From the NCBI RefSeq assembly GCF_019097595.1, contig NC_080735.1:1099817-1163816 (forward strand): a stretch of DNA of 64,000 nt, written 5' to 3'. The DNA comes from Hemibagrus wyckioides (taxonomy: Eukaryota; Chordata; Actinopteri; Siluriformes; Bagridae). The notes under the pieces are model-generated. The model did no database searches, was not told the origin of the DNA, and was given only the letters and a program-made list of their open reading frames with translations. Below, one piece after another: positions 46,317 through 60,283 of this stretch (within the stretch, counting starts at the first letter, position 1; every line of letters starts with the position of its first letter). Made by a program: the position numbers and the translations under genes.

Positions 46317-46390
46317 GCACGGGCTTGAACCGGCGTCTCTGGGCCTGGGCTCCAGAAAGCAGCGCTAACCACTAGGATACTGGCAGGTTC
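46317..46390 (-). pseudogene. tRNA-like element, altered B box (unit 6)
   Basis: The B box reads GGTTCAAGCC because one base of a CpG is missing; the same base is missing in units 7 and 8. May be assembly error. Confidence 0.5.
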
Positions 46391-48009
46391 CGCCCCACTT
46401 ACAGCTGATAGGCTGGGGTGCCGTCTTGCCAATCCCTCTGCGGATTGGACAATTCAACCGTCACTCAACTTCGACTGAAACAACCCGGAAGGAAGAGCGG
46501 CGCTTGTCCATAAATAACAACGCCGCTGACCAAGTCGGACAAGTTGGAAACACTAAATATGCGCTTGGCGCCAGCATTAAGGACCGGATTACAAGAGTTC
46601 CGTGGAAATAAGTCAGTAAATCCAGAAATAATCTTAGCTTTACTGCCGAGCCACAGGCCCTAGGTCAAAGCTGGCCTCTGAGCAGCCAGAACACTTGGAG
46701 CAGCGTAACACGTGAGGAACTGACCCCTAGCCTGTGGGTGCGAGTAAAATTGCTTTAAACTCACCGACATGAAGGAAAATCAGTAGGTGCGTAACAATTC
46801 TCTACACTAGCTAAAGTAAGGCGCCACGGCTCCTTTCAAAGCAAAAGCCCCAGAAGTCGATGGATACTCCCTACTCATTACACAGGAGGCGATAAGAAAC
46901 CGTTTGCTTGGACAATGGGAATCGCCATGCATGCAAGCTCACACTGTCAATAATGACTAAAATGTACAAAGCGCATTGCTGAACACAGAAAGCTGAGAAG
47001 GCGCAATCAACAAGCCCTTGTACTAAAGAGCCGTAGGTGCAGTGGGACACGCCCACAGTGGAATACTCCAAGATACAAATCGTTCAAAAATGCCATTTCC
47101 AATTCGTTCCTTTAGAAAATAATGAAATACTACTCCTCGCCATGTCTAGCAGTCTGTGTATAAATGTTTAAAAGATGGGAACATTATAATCATTATTTTC
47201 TTTAAACCTACCGTGATCGTGTTGTCGCTCTGTTCTGCGTAGCATAAATAGCGTTCATGATTTATTGTGTTATTGTGTTTGGTCAGGTATCGCCAAGTGG
47301 CCTCTCCTGTAATGCTGCACTGGGCGAGTGCCACACCTGACCAAGCACCCATGCCTGGCCGTTTGTCTAGTAAATAGCTTGGCATGGGGGGAAAGAGAGA
47401 TAAACCCCAATTTTCTTACACTTTATCTTAATCTTCTTCTCCATGTCACTTATGCAAGGTTTTATTATTATCTATTTTAATAATCAGCATTAAGAAGAAT
47501 CCTCAGGAAAGACAATGGTCACCCTCAGCACTGTCTTTCTACACTCACTACAGTTATTTGTCTTCCCATTGTGTGTTTCAGATTGTGTAATTGTACATTT
47601 CTAATTCACACCTTGTCTATTACACTATTTCTTTTTTTTTTTTTTTATGGCTGCTTGACGATTCACAGAGTAAGAACTCCATTGTACGGTGGAACACACT
47701 GTTTGCTGTCCATATGACAATAAACTGTTCAATCTTGAATATAACAATCAAATTATTTGGTCATTTTTATCTAGTACTTTAGTAAACGCCTGTTACAGCA
47801 TGTCTTCCTCACAGTACCTCATAAACCTTAGAAACTATAATCCTACACATGGCATACAACTTTACACGTCATGTTTGAGAAGAAAAAGAAAAAGAGCCTA
47901 CTGCTAACAGTTAAAGAGGACCCAAACATTCTGGCCTCATAAATGACTGTGTAACAGTTTCTTCCTTCAAGCCATCAGACTCGTCAACACCCAGAACTGA
48001 ACTGTACCG

Positions 48010-48010
<1 letters not shown>

Positions 48011-48051
<41 letters not shown>
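48011..48051. repeat. (CA)n tract closing unit 6
   Basis: Pure CA run of about 20 repeats. Confidence 0.97.
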
Positions 48052-48052
<1 letters not shown>

Positions 48053-48251
48053 GTGTGAACTGAACTGTTCTAAACTGGATCTTAAACACTCAGTTCAATT
48101 CAATATTCATCCATGTCTATAGCACCAGCCACTTTATAAGTGTTTACATGCCGTTTCTGAACATTTAACTCAATTGCTGCTGTTTCTGTTTTTGTCCACA
48201 TTTCAACGTGCCACCAACTGCTGCAATTACAGAAGCTATTAGGCGGGTAAA

Positions 48252-48829
48252 CTAAGTATTGAACACGTCGATGTTTGTCTCAGTAAATATAGTTCTAAAG
48301 GTGCAATTGACATGAAATGTTCACCAGATGTTGGTAAGAACCCATGCAGTCCACACATGTGAGGAAATGAAACCACAGACATCCATAAATGAAGTTGTGT
48401 GTAATAATGTGAAATGACACACGGAAAGCGATATTGAACAGCTTAGTGAAATTTCTTTAATACTTAGCACAAGAGCCTTTGTCGGTAAAGACAGCTTCAA
48501 GGCGCCTCTTGTATGGAGAGAGTAGTTGCATGCATTGCTCAGGTGTGATTTTGGCCCATTCTTTCACACAGACAGTCTTGAAAGCTTGAAGGCTCCGTGG
48601 GCCTCTTCTCTGAACTCTGACCATTAGTTCTTTCCATAGATTTTCAATTGGATTCAAATCAGGTGATTGGCTGGGCCATTCTAGCAGCTCTAATTTCTTT
48701 CTCTGAAACCAGTTTTCTTGGCTTTGTGTTTGGTATCACCGTCTTGCTGAAATGTCCACCCTGGTTTCACGTTCATCGTCCTGGTAGATGGCAGCAGATT
48801 TTTTATGAATATGCCTGGGTAGATTTTTC
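48252..48829 (-). pseudogene. Tc1-like A 3' half (unit 7)
   Basis: Uninterrupted copy; the T-run of the L2 target site is shorter here. Confidence 0.87.
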
Positions 48830-49113
48830 AGTGGAGACGTATTCTCTGGAGTGATGAATTAGAGCAGAGACTGCGAGCCAGGCCTTCTCATGTAACATCA
48901 GTGCCTGACCTCACAAATGCGCTTCTAGAGCAATGTTGAAAGATTCCATAAATACACTCCTAAACCTTGTGGAAAGCCTTCCTAGAAGAGTTGAAGCTGT
49001 CATAGCTGCAAGGAGAACTCCATATTAGACCGTGCGGCTTAAGAATGGGATGTCATTCAAGTTGATGTGCACGTAAAGGCGGGCGTCCCAAAAGTTTTGG
49101 CCGTGAAGTGTAT
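48830..49113 (+). pseudogene. Tc1-like B C-terminal piece (unit 7)
   Basis: Same fused junction as unit 1. Confidence 0.8.
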
Positions 49114-49692
49114 ATCCAAATAGTGCTTACCTTGCTCATCTCCACTTGTTGCAAGTCTATTCGTTTTACTGAACTCTATTAATATTCCAAACACAAAGTT
49201 TTGAAGCGCCTAGGGTTAGGCACGCTAAGGGAAAACATCCCCACCTAGTGGGCAGCACACGCAAGTCCACAGGAATAAAGCGACAAATCCATTAAACACG
49301 CTACAAGAAGATTTTTGTATAACATACCTGCCCAGTGTAGATAGAACACGTGGGAATAAGGATTTCGTTGCATGGAGGATAAATGAGTTGTACATAAAAC
49401 TCAAGATAACACACCAATTAATTAGGATTGTGACCAAGTCTTAATAACTCAAGATGAAAGCACACATTCAGCGCCCAACACACATTACCAGTTCCCCAAC
49501 AGGTTCAGCACAGAATAAATCCAGAATAAAACAGTTATTAGTGTGTTTCAGAGTGTGAAATTATGAATTTTTAATTCACACCTTGTATATTCCAGTGATT
49601 CTCATTTCATGTCCTTAACTTACGTGTTCGGCTGCTTGCCGATTCCCAAGTGAGACCTTGATTGTATGGTGAAACACACTGTTTGTTTACAG

Positions 49693-49905
49693 GTCAGGAC
49701 TCTCAAGTTCCTGCACACCAAACTGGCTCATCCATGTCTATCACGGTGTGCACTGGTGTGCAGTAGAGTTGGAACCGGAAGGGGCCACCCCAAACTGTCC
49801 CCACAAAGGTGGGAGCATGAAATTGTCCAAAGTTCTTTTCCCTGTAACTCAGGCACTGAATTCAATGATTTGGAGGGGTGTCCCAAAACTTTTGCCAATA
49901 TAGCC
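49693..49905 (-). pseudogene. Tc1-like B middle piece (unit 7)
   Basis: As unit 6, with an additional AGCCTAG change at its inverted-repeat end. Confidence 0.75.
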
Positions 49906-50212
49906 TAGATAGATATAAAGCAATTAATACATGAATATGTTAATCAATTAGTTGATTTATTAATGAGCGTAATTATTTCATTGCATATTTTATTATTATT
50001 CATCATTGATTAATAAAACAAAACAAAAAAAAAACATGATTCTAATAAATAAATGTACACACCTCTCTTAAGGCGCTCATACTCCGGATAGGTCCGACCT
50101 CTCCATACAGATGATAGGCTAGCGCTTTATGCAAACCCTCTGCGGATTGGACAGTTGAACCGTCAGTCAACACGACAAACAAAGGTAAGAAAAACAAAAA
50201 AAAGAAAGTCCA

Positions 50213-50529
50213 GTCAGCGGATGAGCGCGAGTCCGCTGAGAATCATCTGAATCAGTCGATGAGCCGGATCCGCAAGTCCGCTGAGAATCATCTGAATCAG
50301 TCGATGAGCCGGATCCGAGAGTCCGCTGAGAATCAGCTGAATCAGTCGATGAGCCGGATCCGAGAGTCCGATGAGAATCAGCTGAATCAGTCGATGAACC
50401 AGATCCGCGAGTCCGATGAGAATCAGCTGCATCAGTGGATGAGCCGGATCCGCGAGTCCGATGAGAATCGGCTGAATCAGTGGATGAGCGGATCCGCGAG
50501 CCCGCTGAGAATCGGCTGAATCAGTGGAT
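50213..50529. repeat. 45-bp VNTR, 7 copies, divergent set (unit 7)
   Basis: The left copies use AATCATCTGAATCAGTCGAT and AATCAGCTG variants not seen in units 2-6; AATCAGCTG also occurs once in unit 1. This is the most distinct VNTR allele of the array. Confidence 0.94.
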
Positions 50530-51106
50530 GAGCACGGTAGCAGCCATAGGACAAATATGAATGGGATTAATTTAGACCTCGGACTCATGAACAATGAGTT
50601 AATATGCAGAATCAGATAATTTGACTCAGGTGAGTCAGTCAGGGCCGGTACTAAACGCCACTGACCAAGTCCTGACACGTTGTAAACACTAAATATGAGC
50701 TTGCTGCCAGCATTAATGACCGGATTAAAAATAGTTGCGACTAAATATGTCAATAAATTCATAAATAATTTCTTGGAATTCTTGCCCTTACTTGGTAGTC
50801 GCAGGCGCTAGGTCAAAGCTGGTCCCTAAGTCGTGATGAAACTTGGAGCAGCGTAACACGTGAGAAACTTACTCCTAGCCTGTGGGTGAGAGTAAAATCG
50901 CTTTAAACTCCAACTCATGACCAGTGACCACCACGAGAGAGATACCCAAGCTAACGGATATCTTGGTGGAAGCCCCTGAGAGGAAGGTGATGTTTTCCTA
51001 TAAATAGAAGCTTTATTGATCAGTTTTATGTACTGTATGACCTCACATTTATGCTATTCTTATGATGTTTGCAGATTTTATTAAATTAAATTTAAAGTGT
51101 TAATAA

Positions 51107-51645
51107 TCATGTCTTGAGTATATCTATATCAGTGACCTCTGTCCCATGTGATATAACTAAATCTAGCGTATGATTAAAGCGATGAGTCGGTCTAGTGACG
51201 TTTTGTCTAACCCCAAAGGAATTTAGTAAATCCGGAAACCAGAGTCCTAAAGCATCATTAGCATGGTCTCGTGAATGTTAAAGTCTCCTACAATCATCAC
51301 TTTGTCAAAATGAATCAACAGGTCCGAGTAAATGTGCAAACTCTTGGAGAAAATCACCGTAGGGCCCCGGGGTCTGTACCACGGTGGCCAGGGCAAGAGA
51401 TAGCAGGGATTTATTATGCATGTCTGTGAGTGCTACATTAAGGACAAGCACTTGGAATTAAACCTGGGTCCTGTTGTCTGAGCAACGGTAAGAGAATTGT
51501 CATAGGTAGTGGCAACACCACCTCCACCACCAGTCTGGCCAGGGCTCATGCTTATAGGGATATTCTGGCGGAGTAGACTCATTCAGACCAATGTGGTCAT
51601 TTGGTCTAAGCCAGGTTTCAGTAAGGTAGGCGCATCAAGACTCTT
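51107..51645 (-). pseudogene. L2 endonuclease fragment (unit 7)
   Basis: Frames are broken by small deletions (GGTCTCGTG for GGTCTACGTG). Confidence 0.85.
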
Positions 51646-52626
51646 CTTCAATTCAACTTTATTTGTATAGTGCTTTTAACAAAGAGCATTGTCTCGAAGC
51701 AGCTTTAGATACGAAACAAGAAACATACAAACAGTCCTAGATGTTACCCCAAGTGACCTGAGGCGACTGTGGCAAGGAAAAACTCCCTTAGATGGTATGA
51801 GGAAGAAACCTTGAGGGAACCAGACTCAAAAGGGAACCCATCCTCATTTGGGTGACACAGGAGCGTGTGATATGAACACTGTCCTTTCTGCATTCATGTA
51901 TAGTCAATCGTGTGAGGCAGATACAGCATGTGCACAGTGTTGTGGAAAATTAATAAAGAGATTGTTGTGGTCCACATAGGGTTGGCGGCGTGGCTTTGAA
52001 TACCCCAGTCGTCACAAAGCCGAACCCGGCTGGAGCTGGTCCATCTCTGGATGCCACTGGAGCTGGCACGATCTCCGGATGCCTCTGGATGGGTAGAAGA
52101 AGGGAAACAAGTGGGAAGTAATTAGCGTAGCTGCTGTTCATAATATGAGCTGAATTGTGAGAGCTTGTGTGCGCTGGTTTGTGGACCAATAAGTAATATG
52201 TCTGTCTTATCAGAATTTAGTAATAGAAAATGATCAGTAGTCATCCGATCTTTCATATCTTTAACACACTCGGTTAATCTGGACTGAAATGAGATATTTC
52301 ATCTGGTTTTGATGAGATATATAACTGGGTATGGTCAGCATAACAATGGAAAGTAGTCCCATGCCATCTAATGATGTTACCCAGGGAAAGCATGTAAAGT
52401 GAGAAAAGCAGAGGTCCTAAAACTGACCCTTGTGGGACCCGTAGTTCACTGGCACTACACTGGACAGTTCTCCATGTAAATCTACAAAATGGTATGGATC
52501 AGACCGGTAGGATCTCAACCATTTTAATGCCTGTCCCTGCATACCTGTGTGACTTTGTAAGCCATCTACGAGAATGTTATGCTCTGTAGTGTGGAATGCA
52601 GCACTAAGATCAAGCAGGACTAAAAT
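51646..52626 (-). pseudogene. L2 reverse transcriptase, 3' UTR and tail (unit 7)
   Basis: YADH kept. One G and one C lost in homopolymers near 52387 and 52440. Confidence 0.88.
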
Positions 52627-52807
52627 GGAAAGTGGAAGCAATTGGGAACAAGAGCAACTCGGCCCACGGAGCGGTAGTCCACGTAAAATCACAGATCACA
52701 GATCACGCTGAGAACACGGTGCGCAGAAGGCGCCGACTTTCTGCAGAGTCAATGGCTACAGACCTCCAAACGTTGTGTGGCCTTCAGAGTAGTGTCCCAA
52801 AACATTT
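52627..52807 (+). pseudogene. Tc1-like B N-terminal piece (unit 7)
   Basis: Here an indel restores one continuous frame reading VRRRRRLSAESMATDLQTL, which makes the helix-turn-helix similarity clearest. Confidence 0.76.
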
Positions 52808-53081
52808 AAAGTCATAAAGTGTATGTACAAATAGTGCTTACTTTGCTCATCTGCATTTGTTGCAAGTCTATTGGTTCTACTGTACTCTATTCATTTTCCA
52901 AACACTATAATGGCTTATCTGTACTTATGACTTGAAGTTTTGAAGCGTGCCTTCAATTTGATGAAAGCTCATGTAGAAACACCATACCACTAAGCCATCA
53001 GCTGTCTTAGATTGCACTACCTTGTCTTGTACAGGCAGGGCACCGACTTAGAAACAACGTCAGGGGTGTATTCTGTACCTG

Positions 53082-53420
53082 CTAGTCCTTGATCAACTCC
53101 TCTGTCTGCTCACCAAGGTAGAAAATGAGGCCTCTGATCACAGCTTCTCTTCGGGCAAAGTGCAGGATGACGAGGAGGAAATTCCTCCTCCTCCATCTGA
53201 AAGAGAGAAAGAGAGAAAGAGATAGATTTAAAACTCTGCCACAAACACCTTACACTGGAGAACCACGACTTCAAATGTTCCCCATACCTGGGAAAGCTCA
53301 AATGAAGTCCATCACAGGTGGTTTCTCGAGGATTACGTCATTTCCACGCAGAGAGAAGGTCTTTGTCATCTTCTTGATGAGATCAAACAAAGTACAATGG
53401 GCTTTTTGACATAGAAACAT
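53082..53420 (-). pseudogene. SAMD3-like coding remnant (unit 7)
   Basis: Has a lengthened purine tract like units 4 and 5. Confidence 0.38.
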
Positions 53421-54026
53421 GACTCGGGTAACATGAACTCTTACCATAACCACATTCAAGTTGCTGAAATGAATTATTTAACATGCACTTTTAACCGTTT
53501 CAACATCTTTAACTAGAACATTACTATGAATTTCTACAATTTTCTACGTTTTTTTTACAAAGTAATTGTGTCCTATTAACCAGAATAGGCTTTTAACCAG
53601 GAAATAACAGGATTTATATCAAAACCATTTCTATCTCCACATCACTTATTTGTGCCAATCCCAGGCTTAGTAATGGCACAGACCAAGCTAGCGATTAGCA
53701 TTAGCTACCAGCGCTAACGCGATTAGCACATAAAACATGCCATTTATTCATTTGCAATGATACAAAAAGACACCAAAGCATGTAAACATTAGACACCATT
53801 CTCACAAACCCCGACTGGTTTTTATGAAAAGTATCTAGACAACAATATCAAGTATGCTGTCATTTCACCTTACCATATTAGCCACAGCTACAAGCTACGA
53901 GCTAACGTGATTAGCGCATAAAACATGCCGTTTGTTCATGGAGATTTTAGCTCTTAGCACACCTATCACCGCTTTTCCTCTACTCTGAACAAGAAGCACG
54001 TGGCCTACACTCTGCCTGAGGTCCGC

Positions 54027-54096
54027 ACGGGCTTGAACCGGCGTCTCTACGGGCCTGGGCTCCAGAAAGCAGCGCTAACCACTAGGATACGGCAGG
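54027..54096 (-). pseudogene. tRNA-like element, altered B box (unit 7)
   Basis: Same missing CpG base in the B box as unit 6; A box intact. Confidence 0.5.
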
Positions 54097-55711
54097 TTCC
54101 GCCCCACTTACAGCTGATAGGCTGGGGTGCCGTCGTCTTAATCCCTCTGCGGATTGGACAATTCAACCGTCACTCAACTCGACTGAAACAACCCGGAAGG
54201 AAGAGCGGCGCTTGTCCATAAATAACAACGCCGCTGACCAAGTCCGGACAAGTTGGAAACACTAAATATCGCTTGGCGCCAGCATTAAGGACCGGATTAC
54301 AAGAGTTCCGTGGAAATAAGTCAGTAAATCCAGAAATAATCTTAGCTTTACTGCCGAGCCACAGGCCCTAGGTCAAAGCTGGCCTCTGAGCAGCCAGAAC
54401 ACTTGGAGCAGCGTAACACGTGAGGAACTGACCCCTAGCCTGTGGAGTGCGAGTAAAATTGCTTTAAACTCACCGACATGAAGGAAAATCAGTAGGTGCG
54501 TAACAATTCTCTACACTAGCTAAAGTAAGGCGCACCACGGCTCCTTTCAAAGCAAAAGCCCCAGAAGTCGATGGATACTCCCTACTCATTACACAGGAGG
54601 CGATAAGAAACCGTTTGCTTGGACAATGGGAATCGCCATGCATGCAAGCTCACACTGTCAATGATGGCTAAAATGTACAAAGCGCATTGCTGAACACAGA
54701 AAGCTGAGAAGAGCGCAATCAACAAGCCCTTGTACTAAAGAGCCGTAGGTGCAGTGGGACACGCCCACAGTGGAATACTCCAAGATACAAATACGTTCAA
54801 AAATGCCATTTCCAATTCGTTCCTTTAGAAAATAATGAAATACTAGTCCTCGCCATGTCTAGCAGTCTGTGTATAAATGTTTAAAAGATGGGAACATTAT
54901 AATCATTATTTTTTTAAACCTACCGTGATCGTGTTGTCGCTCTGTTCTGCGTAGCATAAATAGCGTTCATGATTTATTGTGTTATTGTGTTTGGTCAGGT
55001 ATCGCCAAGTGGCCTCTCCTGTAATGCTGCACTGGGCGAGTGCCACACCTGACCAAGCACCCATGCCTGGCCGTTTGTCTAGTAAATAGCTTGGCATGGG
55101 GGAAAGAGAGATAAACCCCAATTTTCTTACACTTTATCTTAATCTTCTTCTCCATGTCACTTATGCAAGGTTTTATTATTATCTATTTTAATAATCAGCA
55201 TTAAGAAGAATCCTCAGGAAAGACAATGGTCACCCTCAGCACTGTCTTTCTACACTCACTACAGTTATTTGTCTTCCCATTGTGTGTTTCAGATTGTGTA
55301 ATTGTACATTTCTAATTCACACCTTGTCTATTACACTATTTCTTTTTTTTTTTATGGCTGTGACTGATTCACAGAGTAAGAACTCCATTGTGCAGTGGAA
55401 CACACTGTTTGCTGTCCATATGACAATAAACTGTTCAATCTTGAATATAACAATCAAATTATTTGGTCATTTTATCTAGTACTTTAGTAAACGCCTGTTA
55501 CAGCATGTCTTCCTCACAGTACCTCATAAACCTTAGAAACTATAATCCTACACATGGCATACAACTTTACGTCATGTTTGAGAAGAAAAGAAAAAGAGCC
55601 TACTGCTAACAGTTAAAGAGGGACCCAAACATTCTGGCCTCATAAATGACTGTGTAACAGTTTCTTCCTTCAAGCCATCAGACTCGTCAACACCCAGAAC
55701 TGAACTGTACG

Positions 55712-55712
<1 letters not shown>

Positions 55713-55747
<35 letters not shown>
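55713..55747. repeat. (CA)n tract closing unit 7
   Basis: Pure CA run of about 17 repeats. Confidence 0.97.
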
Positions 55748-55748
<1 letters not shown>

Positions 55749-55947
55749 GTGTGAACTGAACTGTTCTAAACTGGATCTTAAACACTCAGTTCAATTCAAT
55801 ATTCATCCATGTCTATAGCACCAGCCACTTTATAAGTGTTTACATGCCGTTTCTGAACATTTAACTCAATTGCTGCTGTTTCTGTTTTTGTCCACATTTC
55901 AACGTGCCACCAACTGCTGCAATTACAGAAGCTATTAGGCGGGTAAA

Positions 55948-56526
55948 CTAAGTATTGAACACGTCGATGTTTGTCTCCAGTAAATATAGTTCTAAAGGTG
56001 CAATTGACATGAAATGTTCACCAGATGTTGGTAAGAACCCATGCAGTCCACACATGTGAGGAAATGAAACCACAGACATCCATAAATGAAGTTGTGTGTA
56101 ATAATGTGAAATGACACAGGAAAGCGATATTGAGCAGCGCTTAGTGAAATTTCTTTAATACTTAGCACAAGAGCCTTTGTCGGTAAAGACAGCTTCAAGG
56201 CGCCTCTTGTATGGAGAGAGTAGTTGCATGCATTGCTCAGGTGTGATTTTGGCCCATTCTTTCACACAGACAGTCTTGAAAGCTTGAAGGCTCCGTGGGC
56301 CTCTTCTCTGAACTCTGACCATTAGTTCTTTCCATAGATTTTCAATTGGATTCAAATCAGGTGATTGGCTGGGCCATTCTAGCAGCTCTAATTTCTTTCT
56401 CTGAAACCAGTTTTCTTGGCTTTGTGTTTGGTATCACCGTCTTGCTGAAATGTCCACCCTGGTTTCACGTTCATGGTCCTGGTAGATGGCAGCAGATTTT
56501 TATGAATATGCCTGGGTAGATTTTTC
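55948..56526 (-). pseudogene. Tc1-like A 3' half (unit 8)
   Basis: Uninterrupted copy with the second catalytic D block (GWTFQQDGD) in a long readable frame. Confidence 0.87.
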
Positions 56527-56809
56527 AGTGGAGCGTATTCTCTGGAGTGATGAATTAGAGCAGAGACTGCGAGCCAGGCCTTCTCATGTAACATCAGTGC
56601 CTGACCTCACAAATGCGCTTCTAGAGCAATGTTGAAAGATTCCATAAATACACTCCTAAACCTTGTGGAAAGCCTTCCTAGAAGAGTTGAAGCTGTCATA
56701 GCTGCAAGGAGAACTCCATATTAGACCGTGCGGCTTAAGAATGGGATGTCATTCAAGTTGATGTGCACGTAAAGGCGGGCGTCCCAAAAGTTTTGGCCGT
56801 GAAGTGTAT
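56527..56809 (+). pseudogene. Tc1-like B C-terminal piece (unit 8)
   Basis: Same fusion, with loss of one base pair step (GGAGCGTATT for GGAGACGTATT). Confidence 0.8.
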
Positions 56810-57387
56810 ATCCAAATAGTGCTTACCTTGCTCATCTCCACTTGTTGCAAGTCTATTCGTTTTACTGAACTCTATTAATATTCCAAACACAAAGTTTTGA
56901 AGCGCCTAGGGTTAGGCACGCTAAGGGAAAACATCCCCACCTAGTGGGGAGCACACATAAGTCCACAGGAATAAAGCGACAAATCCATTAAACACGCTAC
57001 AAGAAGATTTTGTATAACATACCTGCCCAGTGTAGATAGAACACGTGGGAATAAGGATTTCGTTGCATGGAGGATAAATGAGTTGTACATAAAACTCAAG
57101 ATAACACACCAATTAATTAGGATTGTGACCAAGTCTTAATAACTCAAGATGAAAGCACACATTCAGCGCCCAACACACATTACCAGTTCCCCAACAGGTT
57201 CAGCACAGAATAAATCCAGAATAAAACAGTTATTAGTGTGTTTCAGAGTGTGAAATTATGAATTTTTAATTCACACCTTGTATATTCAGTGATTCTCATT
57301 TCATGTCCTTAACTTACGTGTTCGGCTGCTTGCCGATTCCCAGAGTGAGACCTTGATTGTATGGTGAAACACACTGTTTGTTTACAG

Positions 57388-57599
57388 GTCAGGACTCTCA
57401 AGTTCCTGCACACCAAACTGGCTCATCCATGTCTATACGGTGTGCACTGGTGTGCAGTAGAGTTGGAACCGGAAGGGGCCACCCCAAACTGTTCCCACAA
57501 AGGTGGGAGCATGAAATTGTCCAAAGTTCTTTTCCCTGTAACTCAGGCACTGAATTCAATGATTTGGAGGGGTGTCCCAAAACTTTTGCCAATATAGTC
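57388..57599 (-). pseudogene. Tc1-like B middle piece (unit 8)
   Basis: Retains TATACGG like units 1-5, unlike units 6 and 7. Confidence 0.76.
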
Positions 57600-57907
57600 A
57601 AGATAGATATAAAGCAATTAATACATGAATATGTTAATCAATTAGTTGATTTATTAATGGCGTAATTATTTCATTGCGTATTTTATTATTATTCATCATT
57701 GATTAATAAAACAAACAAACAAAAAAACATGATCCTAATAAATAAATGTACACACCTCTCTTAAAGCGCTCATACTCCGGATAGGTCCGACCTCTCCATA
57801 CAGATGATAGGCTGGCGCCTTATGCAAACCCTCTGCGGATTGGACAGTTGAACCGTCAGTCAACCACGACAAACAAAGGTAAGAAAAACAAAAAAAGAAA
57901 GTCCAGT

Positions 57908-58180
57908 CAGCGGATGATCCGGATCGCGAGTCCGCTGAGAATCGGCTGAATCAGTGGATGAACCGGATCCAGAGAGTCCGCTGAGAATCGGCTGAATCAG
58001 TGGATGAGCCGGATCCGAGTCCGCTGAGAATCGGCTGAATCAGCGGATGAGCGGATCCGAGAGTCCGCTGAGAATCGGCTGAATCAGCGGATGAGCGGAT
58101 CCGCGAGTCGATGAGAATCGGCTGAATCAGCGGATGAGCGGATCCGAGAGTCCGCTGAGAATCGGCTGAATCAGTGGATG
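57908..58180. repeat. 45-bp VNTR, 6 copies (unit 8)
   Basis: Six copies with several off-period bases (GGATCCGAGTCC, GCGAGTCGATG). Confidence 0.93.
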
Positions 58181-58759
58181 AGCACGGTAGCAGCCATAGG
58201 ACAAATATGAATGAGATTAATTTAGACCTCGGACTCATGAACAATGAGTTAATATGCAGAATCAGATAATTTGACTCAGGTGAGTCAGTCAGGGCCGGTA
58301 CTAAACGCCACTGACCAAGTCCTGACTGCGTTGTAAACACTAAATATGAGCTTGCTGCCAGCATTAATGACCGGATTAAAAATAGTTGCGACTAAATATG
58401 TCCAATAAATTCATAAATAATTTCTTGGAATTCTTGCCCTTACTTGGTAGTCGCAGGCGCTAGGTCAAAGCTGGTCCCTAAGTCGTGATGAAACTTGGAG
58501 CAGCGTAACACGTGAGAAACTTACTCCTAGCCTGTGGGTGAGAGTAAAATCGCTTTAAACTCCAACTCATGACCAGTGACCACCACGAGAGAGATACCCA
58601 AGCTAACGGATATCTTGGTGGAAGCCCCTGAGAGGAAGGTGATGTTTTTCCTATAAATAGAAGCTTTATTGATCAGTTTTATGTACTGTATGACCTCACA
58701 TTTATGCTATTCTTATGATGTTTGCAGATTTTATTAAATTAAATTTAAAGTGTTAATCA

Positions 58760-59303
58760 TCATGTCTTGAGTATATCTATATCAGTGACCTCTGTCCCAT
58801 GTGATATAACTAAATCTAGCGTATGATTAAAGCGATGAGTCGGTCTAGTGACGTTTTGTCTAACCCCAAAGGAATTTAGTAAATCCGGAAACCAGAGTCC
58901 TAAAGCATCATTAGCATGGTCTACGTGAATGTTAAAGTCTCCTACAATCATCACTTTGTCAAAATGAATCAACAGGTCCGAGAGTAAATGTGCAAACTCT
59001 TGAAGAAAATCACCGTAGGGCCCCAGGGGTCTGTACCACGGTGGCCAGGGCAAGAGATAGCAGGGATTTATTATGCATGTCTGTGAGTGCTACATTAAGG
59101 ACAAGCACTTGGAATTAAACCTGGGTCCTGTTGTCTGAGCAGCGGTAAGAGAATTGTCATAGGTAGTGGCAACACCACCTCCACCACCAGTCTGGCCAGG
59201 GCTCATGCTTATAGGGATATTCTGACGGAGTAGACTCATTCAGACCAATGTGGTCATTTGGTCTAAGCCAGGTTTCAGTAAGGTAGAGCGCATCAAGACT
59301 CTT
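58760..59303 (-). pseudogene. L2 endonuclease fragment (unit 8)
   Basis: GDFNIHVD block intact. The stop-side base (TTAATCATC) is shared with unit 1. Confidence 0.86.
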
Positions 59304-60283
59304 CTTCAATTCAACTTTATTTGTATAGTGCTTTTAACAAAGAGCATTGTCTCGAAGCAGCTTTAGATACTGAAACAAGAAACATACAAACAGTCCTAGA
59401 TGTTACCCCAAGTGACCTGAGGCGACTGTGGCAAGGAAAAACTCCCTTAGATGGTATGAGGAAGAAACCTTGAGGGGAACCAGACTCAAAGGGAACCCAT
59501 CCTCATTTGGGTGACACAGGGCGTGTGATATGAACACTGTCCTTTCTGCATTCATGTATAGTCAATCGTGTGAGGCAGATACAGCATGTGCACAGTGTTG
59601 TGGAAAATTAATAAAGAGATTGTTGTGGTCCACATAGGGTTGGCGGCGTGGCTTTGAATACCCCAGTCGTCACAAAGCCGAACCCGGCTGGACCTGGTCC
59701 CTCTCTGGATGCCACTGGAGCGGCCACGATCTCCGGATGCCTCTGGATGGGTAGAAGAAGGGAAACAAGTGGGAAGTAATTAGCGTAGCTGCTGTTCATA
59801 ATATGAGCTGAATTGTGAGAGCTTGTGTGCGCTGGTTTGTGGACCAATAAGTAATATGTCTGTCTTATCAGAATTTAGTAATAGAAAATGATCAGTAGTC
59901 ATCCGATCTTTCATATCTTTAACACACTCGGTTAATCTGGACTGAAATGAGATATTTCATCTGGTTTTGATGAGATATATAACTGGGTATGGTCAGCATA
60001 ACAATGGAAAGTAGTCCCATGCCATCTAATGATGTTACCCAGGAAAGCATGTAAAGTGAGAAAAGCAGAGGTCCTAAAACTGACCCTTGTGGGACCCCGT
60101 AGTTCACTGGCACTACACTGGACAGTTCTCCATGTAAATCTACAAAATGGTATGGATCAGACGGGTAGGATCTCAACCATTTAATGCCTGTCCCTGCATA
60201 CCTGTGTGACTTTGTAAGCCATCTACGAGAATGTTATGATCTGTAGTGTGGAATGCAGCACTAAGATCAAGCAGGACTAAAAT
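59304..60283 (-). pseudogene. L2 reverse transcriptase, 3' UTR and tail (unit 8)
   Basis: The [11 protein letters not shown] block is readable. Private substitutions lie in the 3' UTR near 59690-59720. Confidence 0.88.

Larger units (their letters stand above)
40334..48051. repeat. Macrosatellite unit 6 (7.7 kb, many small indels)
   Basis: Complete unit, but frames that are open in units 1-5 are broken by 1-3 base indels at CpG and homopolymer sites. Spacers: 41397-41973, 42185-42490, 42812-43385, 45107-45379, 45715-46316 and 46391-48010. A private insertion of about 17 bases sits near 44158-44175. Confidence 0.95.
48052..55747. repeat. Macrosatellite unit 7 (7.7 kb)
   Basis: Complete unit with small indels. 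The poly-T normally near the start of the gctaac-rich segment is broken up by TTCTACG (about 53541-53556). Spacers: 49114-49692, 49906-50212, 50530-51106, 52808-53081, 53421-54026 and 54097-55712. Confidence 0.95.
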